Shown piece after piece: positions 55,701 to 63,886 of a stretch of DNA of 64,000 bases. A program made the translations under genes and the position numbers. The DNA lies in assembly GCA_031213475.1 (NCBI GenBank), contig JARUPZ010000011.1, forward strand, positions 620,001-684,000, written 5' to 3'. The notes beneath the pieces are model-generated. The model did no database searches. It worked only from the letters and a program-made list of their open reading frames with translations, and was not told the origin of the DNA. Source of the stretch: Nereocystis luetkeana (taxonomy: Eukaryota; Sar; Phaeophyceae; Laminariales; Laminariaceae). Position 1 is the stretch's first letter, and the number at the start of each line of letters is the position of its first letter.

Positions 55701-56759
55701 CGTGTGTATGATGTACTGTACCTCTTTGTGTCTTTGTTAGTATGGTCCGTTTTGCCTTGCCTTTTTTTCGCGTTTTGCTATCTGCGTCTGTTTTAGTTTT
55801 GTTTTTGTTTTTGTTTTGCTTAGCTTCATCTTCTTTTTTTAGGTTTTTGTCTGCTATTAATAGTCTCCTTTTTGCTTCCCTGGTGTCCGCAGTGGTGGAG
55901 TGCGTATGCCTGTTTTTTGTTTTTTTTTTGCCTCTGTTTTTACTTGAGGTATTTCTTCCATTCCAGAGTTATTGGAGCCTGTCCTGCGACCACGGACTGC
56001 ATTGAATTGTGAGTTAATGTGAGAACAACAACTGTACCAGTATGTAGGAGTTCTGCTGGTGCTGTTGCCAAGCGGTGACTACATGTTGCAAGCATGCTGA
56101 TGTTGCGTGCGTACTCACCGTGAGCGGGCAGTGTCCATGCTTCTTGGTCATTCCATGGCGTGGTCCCAGCACGTTGTATGACAGAATACGAATTCGGACG
56201 TCTTCATCTGGCAGTGCCTCCTCCGCTGGACGGCCAGGGTTGCTTGTACTGGTAGACCTGTGCTGTGCAAGACCAAGGCCAGCACGAGCGCTGTCAGCTC
56301 TCGATTATCGGTTCCAGCTGGATGGGATGCGAGAACAAATTCAAACTTCGCGATGAGAGTTCAACTGGAATGTGGCTGATCAATCAACGCATAGCAGTGA
56401 GTTTCACGATTTTGATGCGCTGCCTATGCAGTCGTAGTTGGGCCTATTGTGAGGCTATTAATAGTGAAGCCTGCCCGAGTAATGGACGGCACCTAATGGA
56501 CGGCATCTACCACGTGCCATCCTTCGACAACTGATACGAATTGCTCGAAGGATCCCTCGTAAAGCATTGATTGGTTATTACATTTGGTATACGAGGTACC
56601 GCGACGGTATTTTTGTATTTTTCACCTTGGAATTTGTATCCAGCTTCGCTGTCGTCCGCTGGATACGCCAGCACCGCCAGGGACAGGAGTAGCAGCTCGT
56701 ATGGCGTGCTTCATTCCAACCACAACAGCTGCTGGAGCGAGCAGTGCACGTAGTAACAT
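49354..56759 (-). CDS. EEP-family nuclease, CCR4/PDE12/nocturnin type (7 exons)
   Basis: Predicted Mg-dependent 3' exonuclease/phosphatase acting on poly(A) or related RNA substrates. Exons 5' to 3': 56626-56759, 56119-56257, 53305-53400, 52293-52390, 51216-51945, 50315-50694, 49354-49702. GT-AG and in phase throughout; 1926 nt, 641 aa. The N terminus (MLLRALLAPAAVVV, then Arg/Ala-rich) looks like a mitochondrial presequence or signal peptide. Domain motifs: RILSYNVLGPRHG (about 69-81), LQEI (122-125), GVAIFYNT (about 159-166), CAHLWFDPFRPDLKTAQ (316-332), CGDFNSVP (380-387), SGVYSLLRYG, IDHIFVS (532-538) and WGSDHLALGVEL (627-638). All key catalytic residues are present. Two long disordered insertions lie between GVAIFYNT and CAHLWF and between IDHIF and SDHL. 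Presequence plus family favours a PDE12-like role. The ATG may instead be at 56,825 (22 aa longer). Confidence 0.9.
50315..50694 (-). CDS. EEP nuclease, exon 6
   Basis: A linker, then SGVYSLLRYGVVPPFHPEHP and LEDAYRDRGAAAPRFTTKT, matching the S-G-V-Y and S-A-Y...T-T segments of CCR4-type nucleases. Acceptor CAATCCCACAG, donor ACTAG|GTATAG. Confidence 0.85.
51216..51945 (-). CDS. EEP nuclease, exon 5 (core, large insertion)
   Basis: CLGVAIFYNTQHLEKTAEMR, a roughly 90-residue charged, low-complexity insertion, VMVRLRVKGKEKK, CAHLWFDPFRPDLKTAQ and LILCGDFNSVP. The donor could be CTGAAG|GTGGGC (used here) or CCG|GTTATG 36 nt earlier; both keep phase. Confidence 0.85.
52293..52390 (-). CDS. EEP nuclease, exon 4 (catalytic Glu)
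   Basis: EITPKTLRDTWAPFMKELGL then DRHVYQPKDPFP. The Glu completes LQE. Acceptor TTCCTTCAG, donor CCCAA|GTGAGA. Confidence 0.9.
53305..53400 (-). CDS. EEP nuclease, exon 3
   Basis: LRRWTRRSERLREEIREYHH..AVCLQ, matching the W..R...L..EI segment before the catalytic Glu. Acceptor GTTGATCAG, donor CTGCAG|GTGGGT. Confidence 0.9.
53775..54690. repeat. GGAAACCACCCCGGGTGA module and Ala/Pro-rich stretch
   Basis: GGAAACCACCCC(G)GGTGA with following A-rich tracts occurs at about 53,780, 54,518 and 54,610. ATCCCCCGGGG..TTTTTACGTCAGATAC occurs twice (54,560 and 54,655). In between (53,955-54,411) both strands carry open Ala/Pro/Thr-rich frames, the longest plus start giving MENDDNIDQAQSPSARAA. I cannot tell whether that part is coding; it lies in an intron of the nuclease gene. 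Possibly a non-autonomous element. Confidence 0.5.
55316..55444 (+). mobile_element. SINE body fragment (second family)
   Basis: GAGAAGAGCCTGCTATGTGA and CCCGGATCTGAGTTACGAGT match 38,570-38,640. It ends in an A-rich tail (55,415-55,440). The tRNA-like head is missing. Confidence 0.65.
55445..55527. mobile_element. piggyBac-like MITE, truncated second copy
   Basis: The right inverted repeat (TTGTCCCC..CGGGACTG.GGT.CTAAAAGGG followed by TTAA) matches 34,422-34,510. Only the inner part of the left repeat (TGGGGACAA) remains, joined directly to the SINE tail. Confidence 0.7.
55729..56030 (-). repeat. Dispersed repeat, inverted partner of 29.32-29.61 kb
   Basis: Reverse-complement match over about 300 bp (see 29,320-29,613). 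T-rich here. Lies in the nuclease gene intron just upstream of exon 2's donor. Confidence 0.9.
56119..56257 (-). CDS. EEP nuclease, exon 2 (domain start)
   Basis: DEDVRIRILSYNVLGPRHGM is the first strand of the EEP fold with the catalytic Asn. Acceptor AGCACAG, donor CTCACG|GTGAGT. Confidence 0.9.
56626..56759 (-). CDS. EEP nuclease, exon 1 (targeting peptide)
   Basis: MLLRALLAPAAVVVGMKHAI then RAATPVPGG..SWIQIPR. Hydrophobic and Arg-containing, with no acidic residues, as in mitochondrial presequences. An in-frame upstream ATG exists at 56,825. Donor CCAAG|GTGAAA. Confidence 0.7.
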
Positions 56760-57180
56760 CACGCAAGACTTCGTACCTTGAAATGGCGACACACCCATGA
56801 TGTGAGAGCAGAACAGCAGACACAACTCTGAGTCTACATGTTATTTTGCCACCCCGTATCCCCACTTTTTCAGGGCAGGCGTTTTGGTTTTCTCGCGGAT
56901 GATGTCTCCTGAAGAATGCATCCTGTCTCCTGTTATCTGCATCCCGTCGGGTGTATCATCGGTCCACACACCACCCCCTGCTGCTGTTCGTCGCGCTTGA
57001 GCAGAGTCGCGTGCACCATAGCTCCGACGTGTGTAGGTTCAGAGTGTTGAACTTTCGTCGTAACGTCGAGGACCCATTGCCTTTATGATACGGCGCAGTG
57101 AGAGAGAAGCAACTCCAATCACTATCGGCTACTACAGCAGTGTATACGCTGGGTACGAGAAATCAAATAAAGTGTTGGCC
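56760..57180. promoter_or_regulatory. Divergent intergenic region (probable bidirectional promoter)
   Basis: About 0.3-0.4 kb separates the minus-strand EEP start (56,759 or 56,825) from the plus-strand TFIIIC-like start (57,085 or 57,181). No TATA box is obvious. Shared regulation is inferred from geometry only. Confidence 0.4.
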
Positions 57181-57413
57181 ATGTCGGCGGAGACGATGCC
57201 AGATCTCCAAGGCCTCTGGGAAACGGCGCAGAGGGAGATAGCTCTAGAAGGGAGCAGTGGGTGCACGCTCAAGCGACTGTGGGAGCTGGTGAATTTGGTG
57301 GATGCCAGCGGTTGTGGATCGTCCTCACAAGAATCAAAGGGAAACAGAGAAGAGGAGACGGGAGAGGCAGCCGATCCCGACCCGCGAGAGTTCCTGAAGG
57401 GATGGCTGTGGAG
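57085..57413 (+). CDS. GTF3C1/TFIIIC B-block subunit-like, first exon
   Basis: Predicted N terminus of the largest TFIIIC subunit, which binds the B box of tRNA genes and recruits TFIIIB for RNA polymerase III. EIALEGSSGCTLKRLWELV aligns well with the start of animal GTF3C1 (E-V-A-L-E-G-x-x-G-x-x-L-x-x-L-W). After an acidic insertion comes REFLKGWLWR, as in the family's EFLWR. The initiator is ATG 57,085 or, more likely, 57,181 (MSAETMPDLQG). The chosen donor is TGGAG|GTATGA; the frame otherwise runs to a stop at 57,537. The remaining exons should lie to the right. Confidence 0.6.
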
Positions 57414-57539
57414 GTATGAACACTGGTGGAAACAATTCAAAGTTCCACCACCACAAGGCAAAGACTGCCTTCCTAGCCGGCTTGTCGAGGAATGCGATGG
57501 AGGAACGTTTTATGCCGACGGCTTCCAGATGTGTTGACA

Positions 57540-58410
57540 CACCGCGTGTGTGGACTAAGTACAAGCTCACCCTGCATGGTAGTCTGTCGCAGGTCTAACA
57601 TTGAAATCCGTTTTGTGTACAAGTACGTACATTTTCCGTTCAAAAATGGGAGTCTCGTTTCCCCAATCAATTGAAGGGGGGCGTCGCCTTTGGTACAAGA
57701 GCAGTATTGATTTCGGAGGAGAGCAGTTTCGAGCTTCAACGCGAGTGGCGCTTTGTCGTCTGTGTTCGCGAGTTCGAACCCCGCCGACAACACACGAAAT
57801 TTACAGTAAAAAAAACGGTTTGTTACTACGCGTACTACGTACTACTACTGCTGTACTATCAATACTCCATGTTGAGTCGCAACACGTACGCAGTGAAAAA
57901 AACTATTGGTACAACAGTACGTACAGACAACACAGCAGTTTAGTATCGGACACCTACGATTATTACTATTAATATTAAGACTGTAATAAGAAACAGGAAA
58001 GCTGGTCCAGGCTGGATTTCTTATCTGAGAATGGGTGTATTTTACATATAATAGTAACTACTTCCTAATCACTTGCCTTCCAGTCAATCTTAGCCTGCCT
58101 TTCTTAATGCTCGGTTTCTCGTTGGGTATCCTGTGCCAGTTATATATACGTAGTACAGCAATGTACCAGGCACCGCCTCTTATAGCAAAGAGGGATACTG
58201 GCCCCTGGGCTAGATTTACCGATTTCTTGTTTGGGAAAGGGTGTTTTCCACACTAACTTAACTGTAGTCGCTTCCGAATTTCTTAATTTACCGGGAACCT
58301 ATGGTTTATTAGTAACAATACATGTTTTTGGACTATTTCTCATGTACGAGAGGACCGGTACGATATGATGCCGGTGACATCGTTTGGTATTATTAATAAT
58401 AGTACTAGTA
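57540..58410 (+). other. Intron or intergenic; tRNA-like B box
   Basis: GCGAGTTCGAACCCCGCC at about 57,768 is a good B-box word with a weak A box about 30 bp upstream, so a decayed SINE head is possible. No exon could be tied by phase to the TFIIIC-like first exon here. Confidence 0.35.
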
Positions 58411-58509
58411 CGGGGGGGCATAGTTAATAGGACCAAATATTGTTGATAAAAATGGTTAAATATATAGGTTTTTATGTATATCATAGGTCCTATTAACTAT
58501 GGTCCCCCG
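58411..58509. mobile_element. TA-flanked MITE
   Basis: 99 bp, TA on both sides (58,409-58,410 and 58,510-58,511), inverted ends beginning CGGGGGGGCATAGTTAATAG. Closest relative is the 33,116-33,214 copy. Confidence 0.9.
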
Positions 58510-59500
58510 TAATACTGTACGTACCTACTGCTGTGTGGTCTGTTAATACTCGCTTTATAGTGTGCAGTCTACGAGCATACCAGCCCTGTTTACACGAAAC
58601 CTGAAATCAGGCCCAGGCCGACTTTTTTACTCCGGGCGTGCGAGAACGACTAATTTCTTAAAAAGTTGTACATTCTTATTTCGATTCCCGAGGTCTTGTC
58701 CTCTGTACTGAACGGTACTATAATACTACCCCGGCCCGCGGTCACACCGAAGACCCCCCGACAAAGTTGATACCTGGTACTTCGTATATCAGTGTACTTG
58801 AATGCCTGCTGTTCCGCCAGACGCACATTAGGCATGCAAGCCGTTCCTGCTACGATGTACTGCGGCCGAAGCGAAGCTGCCCTCTCACATAACAGTGCAT
58901 ACAAGTATATAATAATAGTATACCAGGTACAGTACAAGGGCTCCGCATGGGTGCCTGCCGGCACCCATGCTCCGGATAGGAAAATATACCTCAGTGCCTA
59001 AACTCGTGTGATTATGTTGAAGCAAGTTGACATATGTACACCATTCGATCTTGTTGCGAACGGGATCAGGGCAATGCCAAGTGGTGCAGGGAAAAGGCAA
59101 TGCCGAGTGTCACTTCTCAGTTCCTGTGCCTGTCTCACTCGAATTATAGACCAACTTTTATAGCCTATTTTTGGGACGTTATTGTTTGCTGTCTTTTTCA
59201 GCCATCTACTCTGAAGCTCGAAAATCAGAACCGTCTATACTTATGGTCCAGGAAATGATCGATAATTTGGAGCCCAGTTGCTGCTGGCGGGGGCAGAAAT
59301 CAGGTCAGTTTTGAGAGGTCTCTCTTATAATCTCAGAACTGAGATTACTTTGATGATGTTGTTTACGATTGTCGTATTGCTGCCCTTTTTCTGCCCAGTT
59401 GCCAAGTACCCAATACCCACGCCGATATAACACCCCTATCTACGGCGAGCTGTACCTACTTCCAACGACGCTTGTGCAGAAGAGAGGGTCTCTCCCGCAC
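58510..59500. other. Nothing recognised
   Basis: Presumed intron of the plus-strand gene. It includes two of the TACCWGGTA words and a short palindrome GGGTGCCTGCCGGCACCC near 58,950. Confidence 0.4.
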
Positions 59501-59665
59501 ATGAAACCGATAGCAGCAGCAGCACAGCATGCAAAATGGCAGCAACCGCAGCAGCAGCAGGAGTAGTAGCAGGCATCGCTGCTGCTGCGGTCGGTTGCTG
59601 CAGCTGCTGCTGTGCAGACCCAGCCCCAAGACCAGCAGCAGCACAACAGCAGCTGCTGTACGTAC
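59500..59665. repeat. CAG/CTG-rich, hairpin-prone stretch
   Basis: Mixed (CAG)n and (CTG)n blocks in both orientations, giving Gln/Ala-rich frames on one strand and Leu/Cys-rich frames on the other. No domain. Confidence 0.8.
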
Positions 59666-60194
59666 GTCATCGCAGAAGACAACAACTTGCAGTATACGCC
59701 CAAATTACTGGGAGGACAGGACGCGTACTGCATGCGCATTATCGCACTAAATCCTTAGAACAGGCAGTGATCGAGATACTGCGGGTATGGGCAGTATCAT
59801 ACACCTGATCACTGATACCTGGTACCTGATATCGATCGGCAATACAGAACAACCGCAAAGTACGACATGGGCAGTATTATCATACCACGAATACCGAAAT
59901 ATTCACGTTGGATATAGTATTACGTGTAGCACACGCAGCAGTATACGTACAGCAGCACAAGATTCCGACATACTGCGAGTACTTGCAGTCTAAGCAAGCA
60001 GTCTCCAACCCTTGATTACCTCTAGTAGTGCTCGCCGAAACAACTTGGCGCGTGTTTCAACAGGGAATCGTACCCAGCCGAACATCATATCTAATTCCTG
60101 GAACGAAGGATCGTACCTTTTGAGCGGGTCCGTATCTCCCTTTTACTACCAGGGTAGAAAATAAAGACCTCGCATCTGGACTGGATATGATTAT

Positions 60195-60570
60195 TTTCTC
60201 GAAGTGCAAAACGTCTGCTGGGTACGATATCCTCCGATGCGGTTGATCGCTTTTTCTTATCGAACTCACAGCACCCGGCCGACTTGCGAACAACCTTCAT
60301 TCAATTCGACCGGCGAAAACAAAGCTTTGTACATACATATTCGAAGTAGAACACCTCTGAACTACTGTATACTGCTGCTGCTGTAGTTGTTAGCACTGGT
60401 ATTCCAACGCGCCTCACTCTGCAGTAGTAGTGGAAAAAGTCCGAGCATGTACGGCCACCTTTACGATACCTTCCGATGTGATTGGTTGTTTTTTCTTATC
60501 GAACTATTAATAACTACCCTCGGCCGAATTCATACTCCCCAACAACCTCCATTCCATTCTACCGGCGAAA
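60195..60570 (+). repeat. Direct repeat pair, about 110 bp
   Basis: ACGATATCCTCCGATGCGGT..TTTTTCTTATCGAACT..CGACCGGCGAAAACA (60,218-60,320) recurs diverged at 60,455-60,572. It leads into the tandem array that follows. Confidence 0.75.
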
Positions 60571-61853
60571 ACAGAAGACGTGCCGAGTTATCAAAATTTT
60601 ACTAAAAAAATAAACAACAAAGCAAAATCACGGGGATATGCAACGATCTGGTACCAAGAACGGTGCGATACCCCGAGAAGGCGCGTGCAGTCGTCCGTCG
60701 AAGAGAGAGGGGAATGGAAGGCAGCCAACGAGTAAGGCAAGACCGAGGTGGTCGATTAGGCCGATGGTGGCCCGCAAAGCAAGGGAGTCGGGAGAAAGCG
60801 GTAGCATCAGCAAGGCCGAGAGATCGAACCTCGGAGAGAAAATGAGATAAGATCAAGTCTGTCACGTATGCAGCAGTATCCCTGGTAAATAATAAGCTTT
60901 TATAGGTATCGCACCCAAGAATACATGAGTCTGTCAATACGTATCGAGGTCGAAAAAGCAAGCATGAAGGCAGGGAGGCGAAGGCTTCTGCAGCCCCAGA
61001 CAAAGTTCAAGACTAAATCGATAGCGAAGGCTTCGCGCAAACTGAAGATAGAGCTCCGTGTCTCCTCAACGCAGCAAAATATTCTTCGAGTTCGTGATCG
61101 AAAACGAGACTGTCAGTGTAAACCAATACAAAATCCTCCGCAAAAACTATGAACCCTTCAATCGTTCGTATCCTGAGTACACGAGCAACCCGTGTACCTT
61201 TTAGAACAATACGAAGTTTTAATAGTAGGGGAAAAAGAGAAGATGTGCCGAGTTATAAAAAAAAATCGTACTAAAAAAAAACCAACAAAGCAAAATCACC
61301 GGGATATGCAACGATCTAGTACCAAGAACTGCGCCATACGCCGAGAAGGCGCGTGTAGTCGTCCGGCGAAGAGACAGGGGCAAGGGAAGGGAACCACCGA
61401 GAAAGGCAGGACCGAGGGGTTCGAACAGGCCGATGGTGGCGGCCCGCAAAGCAAGGCAGTCGGTAGAAAGCGTTAGCATCAGCAAGACCGAGAGATCGAA
61501 CCTCGGAGAGTTTAAAGCTACTATTAATACTACTGTAAGATGAAGCCTGTCACGAGAAGCTCTTCGCGGAGCAACAACACCTAAACAAATTTCCAGGACC
61601 ACAGAAAATAGAACGTCCGTGTCTCCTTTTTCCAGCAAATATCCCTCAAGTTCGGGGTCGCCGGGCTGGTCGGTGGCGCGAGACTCCGACACGCGCGCAC
61701 GAGAGAACACCCGTCGGAAGCCGGCTCGCGCGACCCTCGAGGAAAGCGGTCGAAAAAGCAAGCACAAAAGCAGGGGAGCGAAGGCTTCCGGAGTCCCAGA
61801 CAAAGTTGAAGATAAAATCGGAATTTTAAGGTTCGCTCACAGCGGCCGAGATT

Positions 61854-61860
<7 letters not shown>
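60570..61860 (-). repeat. Tandem array, unit about 670 bp
   Basis: Two head-to-tail units. Block A at 60,600-60,840 and 61,265-61,512 (CAAAGCAAAATCAC, GGGATATGCAACGATCT, AGACCGAGAGATCGAACCTC variants). Block B at about 60,944-61,040 and 61,745-61,850 (AAAAAGCAAGCA, GGCGAAGGCTTC, CAGACAAAGTT). A third block B lies at 590-850. Minus frames starting MSG-AEAFA / MSGTPEAFA are open in both units, with a hydrophobic C terminus (SLHIPVILLC), so the element may once have encoded a small protein. Family unknown. Confidence 0.8.
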
Positions 61861-61889
<29 letters not shown>

Positions 61890-62110
61890 TGTCATCTCAT
61901 CTCATGTCAAGGTAAATCATGCCATGTTCATGCCCCATCCACTCAAATATATATGTAACATCAGAAGTCATACCATATCATGTAATGCGATGTCATGCCA
62001 TGCCATACCGTATCGTAACAAGAACTCATCGTATCGCGTCAGGTAAAGATGTACCATACCATCTCTCTCACATCATCCCACATCATGCCACATCATATCC
62101 GTTGTGTCCT
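61856..62110. repeat. TA array and CATGC/CATATC low-complexity tract
   Basis: (TA)n at 61,857-61,887, then about 220 bp of imperfect CATGTCATCTCATC-type repeats. Confidence 0.85.
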
Positions 62111-62635
62111 GTCGTCTACTGAGCAGAACCATTGTCGCGCGGAGGGGCAGGGAGATAGTTCTGGCTACATACAACGGTCGAGGGGTAAGTCCAAACTGCT
62201 CAACAGCCAACCACCAGCATATTTCTATGGTTATACAGCAGTACCCGGTGTATACACAGATACACACAATCGATGGGTTGTGCTCGGGAACCACGGTACT
62301 TGTCGGGTGCTCCTTGGTGTACGAAATGTTTCATGCTTTCGCACTCCCTTGCCGGCGTTCAAACTCAAGGCTGATCACTGGGTGCTCTCCGTGTGCTGCA
62401 ATGTGCTTTGATGCAGTCTGATGTACAGTACGCGGAGATGAAGGCAAGGTAAGGCCTCATCGAGCGATCTGCACGCGGGCTCTCGACCGCGTCTACATCA
62501 CCTAAATGCATCGTTGCCCTTCGACCCGATCTTGCACCTTGGTGTACCTATAGTAATTCCGGCTTTCTTCACTCCAACCAATCAGACTGATACCGCTCTC
62601 GCTTCACATTGTGTATGGTGGCAATGGTATCGCTG
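62110..62635. other. Nothing recognised
   Basis: Presumed intron. Short open frames without domains. Confidence 0.35.
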
Positions 62636-62637
62636 CC

Positions 62638-62722
62638 CTATTGCTACGGCTTTGCTGTGGCTTTGGTGCTGTTGTTCAATTGCTACGTACTGCTACGGCT
62701 TTGGTGCTGCTGTTCAAATACT
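62638..62722 (+). repeat. Tandem duplication, about 50 bp
   Basis: TGCTACGGCTTT..TTTGGTGCTGTTGTTCAA and TGCTACGGCTTTGGTGCTGC..TTCAAA. Confidence 0.7.
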
Positions 62723-62820
62723 ATTGGAATTGTGAGTCCATGCGGCGACCTCGGGGTTATTACCAGCATGCCTGCCTTATCGCTTGCCTTACTGCGTGCA
62801 ATGTTGTTTGGCGCCCTCAG

Positions 62821-62904
62821 GTATCGCACAGTCTCAAGCGCGGCGACAAAGACGACTCTCGACTGGCAGCCATCAAGGACACCAGAGCCCTTGAACACGA
62901 GCAG
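62821..62904 (+). CDS. Candidate exon of the plus-strand gene
   Basis: 28 codons, VSHSLKRGDKDDSRLAAIKD then TRALEHEQ, with acceptor GCGCCCTCAG and donor GAGCAG|GTATGC, phase 0 at both ends. It could belong to the TFIIIC-like gene, but no motif proves this. Confidence 0.45.
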
Positions 62905-62984
62905 GTATGCGCAGAGGAAGCCTTGTGCTACGCCACGTCCGGACGCATGTAGTCGCTTGCTTTCTTGCCACTATACCAGTGTTA

Positions 62985-63012
62985 CTGCCCCTACTATTAA
63001 TAGTAGGGGCAG
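62985..63012. repeat. Perfect 28-bp palindrome
   Basis: Two 14-bp arms (CTGCCCCTACTATT and its complement) centred on TATTAATA. It lies between two candidate exons. Confidence 0.9.
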
Positions 63013-63170
63013 ATAGGGCAAAGGTGGAGTCATTGCTTTATTGGATGGAGCTACCACGGGCTCTTATGCTTTCAGTGGTAGCGGTCGATGGGCTCCATGA
63101 CGGTGGTTGTGCAACCCAACAAGGTGTGCTCTGATACTGTCGTTCTGCTGCAGTCGAGGGGTGAACCGAG

Positions 63171-63245
63171 GAGTGTCGCACGCGGCGACCCTTCGTCAGT
63201 CAGTTACCCTTGGCCTCGGTATCGATATCGGCCATGGAACAAATG
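63171..63245 (+). CDS. Candidate exon of the plus-strand gene
   Basis: Reads PFVSQLPLASVSISAMEQM before a good ATG|GTAAGC donor in phase 0, which is the only phase the next exon accepts. The acceptor (ACCGAG at 63,170) is weak, so the left boundary is uncertain. Confidence 0.35.
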
Positions 63246-63529
63246 GTAAGCTTTTGGGCATTTTGGTGTCAGCGCTGGGTGCGTTGCGGTAGCGAGGCTG
63301 AAGGGCCGTCATTTTTGTATGGGGGGGCATTTGTATGGAGGGATTGGACACTCGACCCCTTTATCGTGTAGCGGCAATAGCGACCGAATGAGCTGTAAGT
63401 GCGGTGATACTGCTATACCAGGTACCAGGTATTTATTAGCCTGCGAGGAAGAAGATAGAACAGTACGTGCTAAGCGCGTGTCTTACATCTCATTCCGTTA
63501 GTTGCGGCAAGGACACATCCCGTACTACT

Positions 63530-63590
63530 GCAACCCAGTAGGGTACTGTACCCCAGTAGCCTACTGTACCCCAGTAGCACAGCCCGGACT
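63530..63590 (+). repeat. Short tandem repeat CCAGTAGNNTACTGTAC
   Basis: About three copies of CCCAGTAG(GG/CC)TACTGTAC. Confidence 0.8.
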
Positions 63591-63772
63591 GCTTGGTGTG
63601 GCTGATGGCTGATGCTGGAATCATAGTATCCCTTGTTTTAGACGTTTCTGAGGTCCCGAAGGGGGTCTAAACCGATCATGTATCATGATATCTGTTTTTC
63701 ACTCGTCTTACGGTTTCCCTCTCACGCTGTGCCTCACGATCGACGGCCCTCTCACGGCTGACGGCTTTGCAG

Positions 63773-63886
63773 GATAAGGTGGGTGTCGTGGCCACCCAAA
63801 CCGTGAGGCTGAGAGCTTTGGGCTTGGACACGGCAACTTTAAAGAGCGTCACCCTTGTCAGCCCTGCTTACGTGCAAGTGCTCGAG
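63773..63886 (+). CDS. Candidate exon of the plus-strand gene
   Basis: 38 codons, DKVGVVATQTVRLRALGLDT then ATLKSVTLVSPAYVQVLE, acceptor GGCTTTGCAG, donor CTCGAG|GTACAG. Only phase 0 is open. The TQTxxLRALGLDxxTL pattern is reminiscent of a winged-helix segment (as in B-block TFIIIC), but weakly. The gene continues beyond the window. Confidence 0.55.

Noticed and set aside
55742-56005. 87-codon Phe/Leu-rich frame resembling a membrane protein
   Set aside because: It lies entirely within a dispersed T-rich repeat whose other copy at 29.3 kb is equally non-coding.
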